Assembly: GCF_001425485.1 (NCBI RefSeq)
Contig: NZ_LMQW01000048.1
Location: forward strand, 186,001 to 250,000
DNA from: Aureimonas sp. Leaf427
GTDB lineage: Bacteria; Pseudomonadota; Alphaproteobacteria; Rhizobiales; Rhizobiaceae
Direction of reading: 5' to 3'
Length of the DNA: 64,000 nucleotides
The position numbers and the translations under genes are program-made. Under the pieces are notes generated by a model that was given only the letters and a program-made list of their open reading frames with translations, did no database searches and was not told the DNA's origin. Of this stretch, positions 10,118-18,144 are shown in pieces. Each line of letters starts with the position of its first letter. Position 1 is the stretch's first letter.

Positions 10118-10195
10118 GCGGCGTGGCTGAGCGGTTTGATTGTCGTTCGTGCCGGCGCTACGCTGAGGTCTGTTCGATCCGATGAGGAGGCCGGC

Positions 10196-10471
10196 ATGGG
10201 CTTGATGAGCATCGTCAGCGTCGAGGTTGAAGACGCCGTCCGCGAGGAGGCAACTGCCATCCTCGCGAAACGCGGTCTGACGGTGGCCGATGCCGTTCGC
10301 ATCGTTCTCGAGCAGGTGGCGGTAGACCAGAACTTTACGAACGGTCTTGTGTCCGCCCGCGAGGAGCGTCGACACGCCTCGGCCAAGACATGGACCGACT
10401 TCTTCGACGCGCCGGGAATCGATTTTCCGGATCGGGAGCAGCCGGTCGAGAGCGTGCGGGAACCCTTCTAG
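10196..10471 (+). CDS. RelB/DinJ-type antitoxin
   Basis: A 91-residue protein. Residues 4-45 form a ribbon-helix-helix DNA-binding region of RelB/DinJ type (VSVEVEDAVREEATAILAKRGLTVADAVRIVLEQVAV). A charged C-terminal half presumably wraps the toxin. The ATG at 10196 has an excellent ribosome binding site, GATGAGGAGG at 10181-10190. The stop codon overlaps the downstream GTG start by one base, so the two are translationally coupled. RHH antitoxins usually repress their own operon; no operator was identified. Base composition is lower in GC than its neighbours. Confidence 0.82.
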   Translation: MGLMSIVSVEVEDAVREEATAILAKRGLTVADAVRIVLEQVAVDQNFTNGLVSAREERRHASAKTWTDFFDAPGIDFPDREQPVESVREPF

Positions 10472-10881
10472 TGACGGGCTACATGCTCGACACGAATGTC
10501 TGCATCCATCTCCTGCGAAATCGCACGGCTCCGCTTCGCAGGCGCTTCGAGGAAACGGCCGGCCTGCTGTCCATTTCGACGATCGTTCTTCACGAACTGA
10601 GGTTCGGAGCGGAGAAGTCGCAGCGGCCGGACGAGGGGCATGGCGAGATCGAAAAGCTGATCGAACGTCTGGATGTCCTGCCGTTCGACACGGCGGCAGC
10701 CGCCCATTCGGGACAGATCCGGGCTGCGCTTCAGCGTATCGGTCAAACGATCGGCACGTTGGATACGATGATTGCCGGCCATGCCCGGAGCCGTGAACTG
10801 GTTGTCGTGACGAACAATCTCGGCGAGTTCCGGCGCGTCGAGGGCCTGCGCTGCGAGGACTGGGTCGCCCCTCAGGCGTAG
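10471..10881 (+). CDS. VapC-family PIN-domain toxin
   Basis: A 136-residue PIN ribonuclease. The N-terminal MLDTNVCIHLLR block carries the first catalytic Asp. Glu in LHELRFGAEK, Asp in GTLDTMIAGHA and the terminal VVTNNLGEFRRVEGLRCEDW block complete the acidic site as in VapC/FitB toxins. The GTG at 10471 overlaps the antitoxin stop (TAGTG); the ATG at 10483 would remove four residues. VapC toxins cleave tRNA or rRNA. The pairing with a RelB/DinJ-like antitoxin rather than a classical VapB is unusual but known. Its 3' end overlaps the convergent regulator gene by 10 bp. Confidence 0.88.
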   Translation: MTGYMLDTNVCIHLLRNRTAPLRRRFEETAGLLSISTIVLHELRFGAEKSQRPDEGHGEIEKLIERLDVLPFDTAAAAHSGQIRAALQRIGQTIGTLDTMIAGHARSRELVVVTNNLGEFRRVEGLRCEDWVAPQA

Positions 10882-11282
10882 CGCAGCATCGGCGCGTCGC
10901 GCTCTGAAGCGGCGGGTGCCGTGTCGCGCAGAACGTCGCGCACGCGCTCGCGGATTTCGGACAGGCTGAACGGCTTGTCCACGACGCCGACGATGATGCG
11001 CATGAGGTCCTCGGCGGCTTCCTTCTGCTCGGCATAGCCGGTCATCAGGAGGATCGCGAGATCGGGCCAGCGGGCGGCGCTCGCATAGGCGAGCTCGATG
11101 CCGGTCATGGCGGGCATGCGGATGTCGGAGAGGAGGAGGTCGAAGTCGGGATCGGCCACGAGCCGCTCCAGCGCGACCTCGCCGTCCTCGACGGCGACGA
11201 CCTCGTGGCCTTCCAGACGCAGGGCTCTCGCAACGAGGAGCCGCACGCCGTCGTCATCCTCCGCGATCAAGATCCTGGCCAT
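10872..11282 (-). CDS. CpdR-like single-domain response regulator
   Basis: A 136-residue protein that is a receiver domain only, with no output domain. The acidic pocket is in IAEDDDG, the phospho-acceptor Asp is in LLLSDIRMP near residue 53, the switch Thr is in LLMTGYAEQ and the conserved Lys is in VVDKPFS. Sequence and MARIL start resemble CpdR, the ClpXP proteolysis adaptor of the CckA-ChpT phosphorelay. Whether this is the functional CpdR or a paralogue cannot be settled from sequence alone. It lies downstream of hpt on the same strand, 118 bp away. Confidence 0.82.
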   Translation of the reverse strand: MARILIAEDDDGVRLLVARALRLEGHEVVAVEDGEVALERLVADPDFDLLLSDIRMPAMTGIELAYASAARWPDLAILLMTGYAEQKEAAEDLMRIIVGVVDKPFSLSEIRERVRDVLRDTAPAASERDAPMLRYA

Positions 11283-11359
11283 GGCAGCGTCCCTTTCAGC
11301 CGGCCTACGGCGAGGGCGCCGTTCGAACCGGAACGGGTATGCCTAGCAAGCCCCCCTTG

Positions 11360-11397
11360 CCCGAGGCTTAACGCGGGGCCCGAGGCTTAACGCGGGG
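11360..11397. repeat. Tandem duplication of a 19-bp unit
   Basis: Two exact head-to-tail copies of CCCGAGGCTTAACGCGGGG at 11360-11378 and 11379-11397, directly after the hpt stop. The block is flanked by an inverted repeat, AGCCCCCC at 11349-11356 and GGGGGGCT at 11394-11401, which reaches into the hpt stop codon. Confidence 0.85.
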
Positions 11398-11400
11398 GGC

Positions 11401-11943
11401 TCATTCGTCGCCGATGACGTCCCCGACGAAGGGAAGCTCGCGAAAGGCGTGGCCGACATCCATGCCGTAGCCGACGACGAAGCGGTCCGGGCACTGGAAG
11501 CCGACATAGTCGGCCTCGATCTCGGCCTTGCGCCGCATGTGCTTGTCGAGAAGGACCGCGATCTCGACGCTCCGTGCCCCGCGCGACAGCATCAGGTCGC
11601 GGGCGAACTTGATCGTTCGGCCGGATTCAAGGATGTCGTCGATCATCAGGACGGATCGGCCGGCGACGTCGGTCTCGATGTCGCGCACGACGCGCACCTC
11701 GCCGCCCTGCGTGCCCGCGCCGTAGCTCGACAGCGAGATGAACTCGACCTCCGGCGCGACCTTTGCGCGATGCAGGGCGCGGATGAGGTCTGCGGCGAAG
11801 ACGAAGGAGCCCTTCAGCACCGCGACGACGAGAAGATCCTCCCGGGCTCCGCCCGCGATCTCGACGGCGATGCGCTCGACCTCGGCCGAAATCTGCGCCT
11901 CGGTGAACAGCGTCTCGATGCGGCGGCCGCGAACCGTGATCAT
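11401..11943 (-). CDS. hpt: Hypoxanthine phosphoribosyltransferase
   Basis: A 180-residue type I phosphoribosyltransferase that salvages hypoxanthine (and guanine) with PRPP to make IMP/GMP. The PRPP-binding motif VLMIDDILESGRT is intact near residue 98. The base-binding end (VGFQCPDRFVVGYGMD) matches bacterial HPRT. It starts 3 bases downstream of the stop of the next gene on the same strand, so co-transcription is likely. Confidence 0.95.
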   Translation of the reverse strand: MITVRGRRIETLFTEAQISAEVERIAVEIAGGAREDLLVVAVLKGSFVFAADLIRALHRAKVAPEVEFISLSSYGAGTQGGEVRVVRDIETDVAGRSVLMIDDILESGRTIKFARDLMLSRGARSVEIAVLLDKHMRRKAEIEADYVGFQCPDRFVVGYGMDVGHAFRELPFVGDVIGDE

Positions 11944-12725
11944 TCGGGATGCGTCTTTCCAGAGGAGGCGGGCGGCGCCACGAAGCCGACCTCGACGGCG
12001 CCCCGCGTGTCCTTAGCAACGGCGACCGTCGAATGGAAGCGCACGGAGCGCCCCGCGCCGAGCGTCGAGACGCCGGGCACGAGCGACTTCGAGCGATGGC
12101 CGCCATCGGGCTCGACGAGGGTGATGCGCACTGGCGCGATCGCCGCGACCGCGCCCGAGACGTTGCGGATGCGGGCATCCACCGTCAGAACGGCGCCGGC
12201 GCCGCGCGGCACGATCGAGGTGGCGATCTGGTCGATGACGAGCGGTGCGATGACGGGACCGCCAAGGCCCGGCGTCGCCTCGGCGGGCGCGATTGGCGCG
12301 GAGAGGACGAAGACGGGCAGCGACAGGAGGGCGACGATCGCGGCAAGGCCGGCGAGGCGGCGGTTTCGCCGCGCTCCGCCCGGACGCGCGGCGTCGGTGA
12401 AGATGTCGAGCCCGCGACGGGACGCGGCACCTTCTGCCCGTGCCTGCATGCCTCGCCGCGCATGCTGGAAGACGAGATCGGGGGATGACGACCGTTGATT
12501 GGCGGCCTTGTAGCGAAGGCGCGCGTCGAGCGCCTCGTCGACCTGCGGCCGCGGCTCGACCGGCACCTCGGGACGGGCCTCCGCGCCATCGCCGGCGACC
12601 GGCTCGGCCGCGCGGGCCCTGCGCGAAACGATCGTCGCCTCGCCGTCGATGACGAGGACGGGGCGCTGCCGACGGTGCTCGTGGGTGCCCGGCGAGATGG
12701 GAAACTGCGCTGCTGCTGCAGACAT
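11940..12725 (-). CDS. Single-pass membrane protein of unknown function between hpt and ftsE
   Basis: A 261-residue protein. It has a charged N-terminal half (Arg/Glu/Ala-rich), one membrane segment at about residues 120-142 (RLAGLAAIVALLSLPVFVL), and a C-terminal domain of about 110 residues with beta strands (VLTVDARIRNVSGAVAAIAPVRITLVEP). The C-terminal part resembles the DUF3426-like domain of MJ0042 zinc-ribbon proteins often found here, but no CxxC ribbon is present at the N-terminus. The ATG at 12725 follows GAAGGACGG by 8 nt; ATG at 12776 is an alternative. It overlaps the hpt start by 4 bp. Confidence 0.75.
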   Translation of the reverse strand: MSAAAAQFPISPGTHEHRRQRPVLVIDGEATIVSRRARAAEPVAGDGAEARPEVPVEPRPQVDEALDARLRYKAANQRSSSPDLVFQHARRGMQARAEGAASRRGLDIFTDAARPGGARRNRRLAGLAAIVALLSLPVFVLSAPIAPAEATPGLGGPVIAPLVIDQIATSIVPRGAGAVLTVDARIRNVSGAVAAIAPVRITLVEPDGGHRSKSLVPGVSTLGAGRSVRFHSTVAVAKDTRGAVEVGFVAPPASSGKTHPE

Positions 12726-12938
12726 ATCGAACCCGTCCTTCGCCTTGGCTGTGTTCATCGCCGCGTTCATGGCCATGTTCAGGAATGGGTAAGGTTTTAT
12801 GGTTAACGAAGGGTTGAAGCGCCGCTTCGGGCGCGGCATGGCTCGGCCGGCGGCGTGAAAAGACCACAGTCGGGGGTCTGTAGAGACCGCGGCCCGGCGC
12901 CGTTTGCCGGGCGAGGCGTGGAAGGGCAGGGCGCTGGT

Positions 12939-13598
12939 TTGATCCGATTCGAGAATGTCGGTCTTCGCTACGACATGGGGCCGGAGGTTCTGCGCGATCT
13001 CACCTTCGAGATCCGCAAACAGTCGTTCCAATTCCTGACGGGCCCGTCCGGCGCCGGCAAGACCAGCCTCCTGCGCATGCTGTTCCTGGCGCTGCGGCCG
13101 ACGCGCGGCGTCATCACCGTGCTCGGCCAGGACGTCTCCACGCTGACGCGGGCGGACCTGCCCTCGATCCGCCGGCGCATCGGCGTCGTCTTCCAGGATT
13201 TCCGCCTTCTCGACCACATGACGACCTACGAGAACGTCTCCTTGCCGCTGCGCGTGCGCGGCAAGGAGGAGGCGAGCTATCGCCAGGACGTGATCGACCT
13301 CATCAAATGGGTCGGCCTCGGCGAGCGCATGAACGCGCTCCCGGTCGTCCTGTCCGGCGGCGAGAAGCAGCGCGCGGCCATCGCGCGCGCGCTGATCGAC
13401 CAGCCCGACATCCTTCTCGCGGACGAGCCGACCGGCAACGTGGATGCTCCGCTCGCCAAGCGCCTGCTGCGCCTCTTCATGGAGCTGAACCGCACGGGCA
13501 CCGCCGTCATCATCGCCACGCACGACCTGTCGCTGATGGATCAGGTGGAGGCCCGGCGGCTCATCCTCTCGGAAGGGAGGCTCGACATCTATGATTGA
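12939..13598 (+). CDS. ftsE: Cell division ATP-binding protein FtsE
   Basis: A 219-residue ABC ATPase. Walker A is GPSGAGKTS near residue 36, the signature is LSGGEKQRAAIARAL, and Walker B is ILLADEPTGN. FtsE with FtsX regulates peptidoglycan hydrolases at the division septum. The start is taken as TTG at 12939 (LIRFENVGLRY) after GGAAGGGCAGGG, because it gives the exact usual length. Upstream in-frame codons from 12855 encode a Gly/Arg stretch without family similarity. The last 8 bp overlap ftsX. Confidence 0.95.
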   Translation: MIRFENVGLRYDMGPEVLRDLTFEIRKQSFQFLTGPSGAGKTSLLRMLFLALRPTRGVITVLGQDVSTLTRADLPSIRRRIGVVFQDFRLLDHMTTYENVSLPLRVRGKEEASYRQDVIDLIKWVGLGERMNALPVVLSGGEKQRAAIARALIDQPDILLADEPTGNVDAPLAKRLLRLFMELNRTGTAVIIATHDLSLMDQVEARRLILSEGRLDIYD

Positions 13599-14574
13599 CA
13601 CCCTGCGCCTTGCCGCCGCCAAGCGCCTGCCGAAGGCGCTGAAACGCACTGGCGAGACACGGCCGACGCCGATCGTGCCCCCCGGCAACGTCGCCGGCCG
13701 TGCCCTGATGACCGTGATCGCGATCATGACCTTTCTCGCCAGCCTGACGCTCGGCGCGGTCACGCTCGTGGCGGCCACCGCCTCGATCTGGGAGAGCCAG
13801 ATCTCGCGCGAGGTCACGGTCCAGGTCCGTCCCGACGAGGGGCTCGACATGGCCGACGCGTTGGCCAAGGTCCGCCGGATCGCGCTGGCGACGCCGGGCG
13901 TCGCCGGTGCCGAGCCGATGGACGACGCGGCGACGGGGCGCCTTTTGGAGCCCTGGCTCGGCGAGGGGCTCGATCTCGACGAGTTGCCGGTGCCCCGCCT
14001 CGTGCTCGTCTCGATCGACGAGACCTCGCCGCCCGACTTCGCCGCGCTGCGCGGCGCCATCGTCGCCGCCGTGCCGCAGGCCAGCCTCGACGATCACCGC
14101 GCCTGGGTCTCGCGCCTCGTCTCCATGGCGAACGCGACCGTTCTCGTCGGCGTCGCCATCCTCTCGCTGGTCATGATCGCGACGGTCCTGACCGTCATCT
14201 TCGCGACGCGCGGCGCCATGTCCGGCAACCGGCACATCATCGAAGTGCTCCACTTCGTCGGCGCGCGTTCGAGCTTCATCGCGGGCGAGTTCCAGGGCCA
14301 TTTCCTGAAGCTCGGCCTCTTCGGCGCCGCGGCCGGCGGCCTTGCCGCCCTCTTCGTCTTCGTCGCCATGGGCTGGTGGACGCGCTCCAACCAGGCGACG
14401 CCGGAGGCCGACCAGATCAGCGCGCTCTTCGGCTCCTTCGCGATCGGCTGGACCGGCTATGCCGGGGTCGTGGTCGTGGTGGCAACCGTGGGTGCGTTGA
14501 CGGCGTTGACCTCTCGATGGACGGTGCTGAATCAGCTTTCGGCGATCGACATGATTTCGCCCGTCGAGATGTAG
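13591..14574 (+). CDS. ftsX: Cell division protein FtsX
   Basis: A 327-residue ABC permease. The first membrane helix lies at about residues 38-62, a periplasmic domain follows at about 65-170, and three further helices lie near 178-200, 238-262 and 280-308, the standard FtsX topology. The basic N-terminal tail is cytoplasmic. In the complex, ATP hydrolysis by FtsE moves the FtsX periplasmic domain to activate murein hydrolases. It overlaps ftsE by 8 bp, indicating translational coupling. Confidence 0.94.
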   Translation: MIDTLRLAAAKRLPKALKRTGETRPTPIVPPGNVAGRALMTVIAIMTFLASLTLGAVTLVAATASIWESQISREVTVQVRPDEGLDMADALAKVRRIALATPGVAGAEPMDDAATGRLLEPWLGEGLDLDELPVPRLVLVSIDETSPPDFAALRGAIVAAVPQASLDDHRAWVSRLVSMANATVLVGVAILSLVMIATVLTVIFATRGAMSGNRHIIEVLHFVGARSSFIAGEFQGHFLKLGLFGAAAGGLAALFVFVAMGWWTRSNQATPEADQISALFGSFAIGWTGYAGVVVVVATVGALTALTSRWTVLNQLSAIDMISPVEM

Positions 14575-14630
14575 ACGATATCGTTAAGACCTTGAGACGA
14601 TCGTAGAGACACCATGAGCGCTGACCCCAG

Positions 14631-15365
14631 ATGACGATGACACCCGCCTTTTCCTCCCTCGCCAAGGACGCCCCGACCGGGCGGACGGGGCGGGTGCGGG
14701 GCGAGCGGCGGATGCGCGGAAGGCGGCGGCGTCTCGTGATCGCGGCGGCTTTGGCGGCGGTCGTCTCGGGCGGCTATCTCTTCGGCGGTTTCGTGCGGTT
14801 CGCCCAGGAGGTCGCGGAGCTTTCGACGCCCGCGCGCGTCGAGCGGGCGGACGGGATCGTCGTCCTCACCGGCGGCGCCATGCGCCTCGATCAGGCGATC
14901 GGCCTTCTGAAGGAGGGTCGCGCCGAGCGGCTTCTCATCAGCGGCGTCAATCCGGAAACCGGCATCGCCGCCCTCTCGCGCCTGACCGGCACGGACCGCG
15001 CGCTCTTCGACTGCTGCGTCGATCTCGACTACGACGCGCTGAACACGATCGGCAATGCCGAGATGACCGGCCGCTGGGCGCGCTCGCGCGGCTTCGACGA
15101 GCTGATCCTCGTGACGTCGGACTATCACATGCCGCGCACGCTCATGACCTTCGACCGCTTCGCCCATGTCCCGGTCATCCGGCCCTATCCGGTGGCGCGG
15201 GCGGATCTGTGGACAGGCCATTCGGTGCCGAGCGGCCTCGGCCTCAAGGTGCTCGTCACCGAATACGCCAAGCTCCTGGCCGCCCGCGTGCGTCTCCTCG
15301 TGTCGGACGAGCCGCCGGAGGCCTCCATCACCGCCGATGTCCGGCGCGCCGCGACCCCGTCCTGA
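14631..15365 (+). CDS. YdcF/SanA-like DUF218 membrane protein
   Basis: A 244-residue protein with a basic N-terminus (RMRGRRRRL), one membrane anchor at about residues 34-58 and a DUF218 domain. Conserved elements are DGIVVLTGGAMRLDQAIGLL, ERLLISGVNP, the NTIGNAEM segment and LVTSDYHMPRTLMTF. DUF218 proteins (ElyC, SanA, YdcF) are linked to envelope polysaccharide metabolism and vancomycin resistance in enterobacteria; the reaction is unknown. It lies between ftsX and plsC, its usual position in Rhizobiales. Confidence 0.88.
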   Translation: MTMTPAFSSLAKDAPTGRTGRVRGERRMRGRRRRLVIAAALAAVVSGGYLFGGFVRFAQEVAELSTPARVERADGIVVLTGGAMRLDQAIGLLKEGRAERLLISGVNPETGIAALSRLTGTDRALFDCCVDLDYDALNTIGNAEMTGRWARSRGFDELILVTSDYHMPRTLMTFDRFAHVPVIRPYPVARADLWTGHSVPSGLGLKVLVTEYAKLLAARVRLLVSDEPPEASITADVRRAATPS

Positions 15366-15594
15366 CCGGCTCCCTGGCGGCCTGATCGGCGCGATGTGAT
15401 CCCTCCGGTCTTTCACCCGGAGCCCGCATGGTGCAAATGTCCCCCCGTCGCGGCCCGTGCGTCGCTCTAGACATCCGTCAGGTTCGTTCCGAACCGGACG
15501 GGTATCTGGATTCCCTTGTTGTCGTTTGTCTTTTCGGGATAGCCGGTTCCCACCTATCCCTGACGAACTTTAGTGACCGGATTTCTCCCGCCTC

Positions 15595-16371
15595 ATGACG
15601 ACCATCCGATCCCTTGCCTTCAGCGTCCTCTTCTATGCCTTCATGGCGCTGTATCTCATCGTCTTCCTGCCGATCTTCGCCGTCTCGACCACCAGCTTCG
15701 CCTGGAGCATCACGCGGGTCTGGGCGCGGATGAGCCTCGGGCTCTTTCGCATCGTGGTGGGAACCCATGCCGAGTTCACGGGCAAGGCGAACATTCCGAA
15801 GACGGCGGCGATCATCGCGCCCAAGCACCAGTCCTACTGGGAGACGCTGGCCCTCGTGCCCGAGCTGGAGCGCCCGGCCTTCATCCTGAAGAAGGAGCTG
15901 ATGCGCATTCCGCTCTTCGGCTGGTACGCGGCACGCCTCGGCATGATTCCGGTCGACCGCACGCGGCGCGGCGCGACGCTGGCCTCCATGCTGGACGGCG
16001 CGACCAAGGCCGCCGCCGAGGGGCGCCACATCGTGATCTTTCCCGAAGGCACCCGCACGGCACCCGGCGAGACGACGAGCTACAAGTCCGGCGCCTTCTT
16101 TCTCTACGACAAGCTCGGCCTGCCCGTCGTGCCGGCTGGGCTGAATTCCGGCCTCTACTGGCCGAAGAAGAAGGGGCCCTATCGCCCGGGCACCGTCCGC
16201 GTCGCCTTCCAGCCGGCCATCGAGCCGGGCCTCGACCGCACCGAGTTCACCGCGCGCCTCGAGGCCGCCATCGAAGGCAGCTCGACCGATCTGCTGCGGC
16301 AGGCCTATGCGCAGGCCGACGCGCCGCCCATGACGGCCGCGGTGCGCCTGAAGGTCGAAGGCATCGGCTGA
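15595..16371 (+). CDS. plsC: 1-acyl-sn-glycerol-3-phosphate acyltransferase
   Basis: A 258-residue PlsC-type acyltransferase that makes phosphatidic acid from lysophosphatidic acid at the inner membrane. An N-terminal hydrophobic segment spans about residues 7-30. Motif I reads KHQSYWE, so the usual HX4D acid is Glu here. Motif III, FPEGTRTAPGE, and the downstream VPAGLNSGLYW motif are intact. The HX4E change is conservative and probably functional. A gap of 229 bp separates it from the DUF218 gene, leaving room for its own promoter. Confidence 0.92.
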   Translation: MTTIRSLAFSVLFYAFMALYLIVFLPIFAVSTTSFAWSITRVWARMSLGLFRIVVGTHAEFTGKANIPKTAAIIAPKHQSYWETLALVPELERPAFILKKELMRIPLFGWYAARLGMIPVDRTRRGATLASMLDGATKAAAEGRHIVIFPEGTRTAPGETTSYKSGAFFLYDKLGLPVVPAGLNSGLYWPKKKGPYRPGTVRVAFQPAIEPGLDRTEFTARLEAAIEGSSTDLLRQAYAQADAPPMTAAVRLKVEGIG

Positions 16372-16375
16372 GCGA

Positions 16376-16900
16376 TCAGCTGCGGCCGGGCAGGCGCCGC
16401 ACCATCTGCTCCAGCCAGCCGTCCTTCAGCCCGAGAGCCGAAATCTCCTGAAAGCAGGAGCGCACGTAGTCCACGTTCGCGCCGGATTGCCCATGCGCAT
16501 GGGCCACGATCGCGGCGGCCTCGTCCACGGGCAGGCTGCCGGCATATTGCGTGTGGCCGCGATCGACGACGTAGGTGAGCGCCTGCACGCGCCGGCCGTC
16601 GTCCAGGCGCACGGGAAGCCGAAGCTCGCGATAGACGTTTGTCACCAGCTCGCGTTCGCGCAGATAGGCCGTCACGGCTTCGCCATGTTCGGCGGCGACG
16701 CGAAAGGCCATGCCGACGCAGGAGCCGCCGCGATCGAGGCCGAAGACGAGACCGGGGCGCTCCGGCGTCCCCCGATGCACGTAGGAGTGGATGCAGAGCG
16801 AGCGCCGATAGCCGCCGAGCCGGGCCTTCGCCCGCTCCTCGAAGGCAAAACCCGGCCGCCAGATCAGCGACGCATAGCCAAACACCCAGAGATCGTTCAT
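16376..16900 (-). CDS. ChaC-like gamma-glutamylcyclotransferase
   Basis: A 174-residue protein of the ChaC family, which cleaves glutathione to 5-oxoproline and Cys-Gly. The N-terminal substrate-binding loop WVFGYASLIWRPGF is diagnostic, and the catalytic Glu lies in the YLRERELV segment. The ATG at 16900 (MNDLWVFGYASL) gives the family length; upstream in-frame codons overlap the divergent gene and lack similarity. It is convergent with plsC, with only 4 bp between the stop codons. Confidence 0.9.
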   Translation of the reverse strand: MNDLWVFGYASLIWRPGFAFEERAKARLGGYRRSLCIHSYVHRGTPERPGLVFGLDRGGSCVGMAFRVAAEHGEAVTAYLRERELVTNVYRELRLPVRLDDGRRVQALTYVVDRGHTQYAGSLPVDEAAAIVAHAHGQSGANVDYVRSCFQEISALGLKDGWLEQMVRRLPGRS

Positions 16901-16985
16901 GTCGGTCCGCCGGTCTTCTACGGTTCGCGGCAGGTCCCGTGCGGGATGCCGCGAACAAGGATGCCCCGTCGCCGCTCGATGATGA

Positions 16986-17020
16986 GCCGGCGCACAGAAA
17001 GGGCCGGCGCACAGAAAGGG
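16986..17020. repeat. 17-bp tandem duplication containing a Shine-Dalgarno-like element
   Basis: GCCGGCGCACAGAAAGG occurs twice head to tail (16986-17002 and 17003-17019) just before the DUF2125 gene. Each copy ends in AGAAAGG(G). The second copy sits 7 nt before the ATG at 17028 and acts as the likely ribosome binding site. Confidence 0.8.
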
Positions 17021-17027
17021 AATGCCC

Positions 17028-18116
17028 ATGTCCGCGTCAACCACCGACGAGCGCCGCCGCGGCCGGAATGCCTTCGTCTGGATCGCCGTCGTCGCGATTC
17101 TGCTCTTCGCCGCCCTGTCCGGGGCCTGGTTCTATCTGGCCGGAAAGCTCGACGCGGCGGTGTCCGACGGCCTGCGCCAGGCCGAAAGCCAGGGCGTCCT
17201 CGTCTCCTGCGACAACCGGGAGGTCTTCGGCTACCCGTTCCGGCTCGGCATCCGCTGCGGCGCGGTCGGGCTCGACGAGGCCGCGACCGGCACCAAGGCG
17301 ACGGCGGGCGGGCTGCGCACGGCCGGACAGATCTATGATCCCACGCGCTTCGTCGCCGAGCTCGACGGCCCGCTCGTCGTGGACACCGCCGAGACGCCGC
17401 CGCTCGACCTGCGCTGGCGCCTCGCCCAGGCGAGCGCCCATCTCTGGACGCAAGGGCTCGACCGCTTCGCGCTCGTCGTCGAGGCGCCGGAGATCGCGCT
17501 CGCCGAGCCCGCCGCCGATCGTCGCCCCATCGCGCGCTCCGACCATATCGAGCTTCATCTGCGCCGCAACGGCGAGGCGCTGGACGTCGCCGTCTCCGAC
17601 GCGAACATCCAGCTGCTGGAGCCGGCGCTCGCCGCCGTCCCGCGCTTCGACGTCGCGGCCGACGCGACGATCGATGGCGCGGCCGGATGGCTCGGCGGGG
17701 AGGCGGTCGGGGAGACGCTCGGTCAGGCCCTGGCAGGCCGCAACGGCACGATCCGCGCCCTGCGCATCGGCCTTGCCGGATCGGGCGCGTCGGCAGGCGC
17801 GGCGCCTGCGAGCGCGGCATCGTCCGCCGGCGTCCCGCCGGTCCTTGCCAGCGCGGAGGTCTCGGGGCCGTTCCAGATCGCGCCGGACGGGACGATCTCC
17901 GGCGACTTCCAGATCGCGCTCAGCGATCCCGCCGGCATCGCCGATCTCGTCGGCGCGCTGAACCCGCGCCTGGCCGGCACCGCCCGCACCATCGCCTCCG
18001 CCGTCGGCATCGCCGGCCGGCCGGTGGACGGGCGCACGGTCATCGACATCGCCGTGCGCGACGGCCGCGCCGCCCTCGGCTTCATCCCCCTCGGCTCGAT
18101 CCCGCCCGTGCGGTAG
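17028..18116 (+). CDS. DUF2125 family protein
   Basis: A 362-residue protein with one N-terminal membrane segment at about residues 15-37 and a long periplasmic part. The block LVSCDNREVFGYPFRLGIRC, with paired Cys, is typical of DUF2125, a family of unknown function in alphaproteobacteria. A low-complexity Ala/Ser stretch lies near 255-270. ATG at 17028 has AGAAAGGG 7 nt upstream; the ATG at 17022 is too close to it. It is divergent from the ChaC gene and convergent with tyrA. Confidence 0.85.
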   Translation: MSASTTDERRRGRNAFVWIAVVAILLFAALSGAWFYLAGKLDAAVSDGLRQAESQGVLVSCDNREVFGYPFRLGIRCGAVGLDEAATGTKATAGGLRTAGQIYDPTRFVAELDGPLVVDTAETPPLDLRWRLAQASAHLWTQGLDRFALVVEAPEIALAEPAADRRPIARSDHIELHLRRNGEALDVAVSDANIQLLEPALAAVPRFDVAADATIDGAAGWLGGEAVGETLGQALAGRNGTIRALRIGLAGSGASAGAAPASAASSAGVPPVLASAEVSGPFQIAPDGTISGDFQIALSDPAGIADLVGALNPRLAGTARTIASAVGIAGRPVDGRTVIDIAVRDGRAALGFIPLGSIPPVR

Positions 18117-18144
18117 GGCGGGGAGGCCCGGTGTTCAGCGGCCG

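Noticed and set aside
10118-10145. A stretch resembling the 5' D-arm of a tRNA-Ser (GTGGCTGAGCGGTTTGA) just before the RelB/VapC pair, possibly an att remnant
   Set aside because: The rest does not fold as a tRNA, no anticodon or T arm follows, and no second copy was found. A short chance match is more likely.
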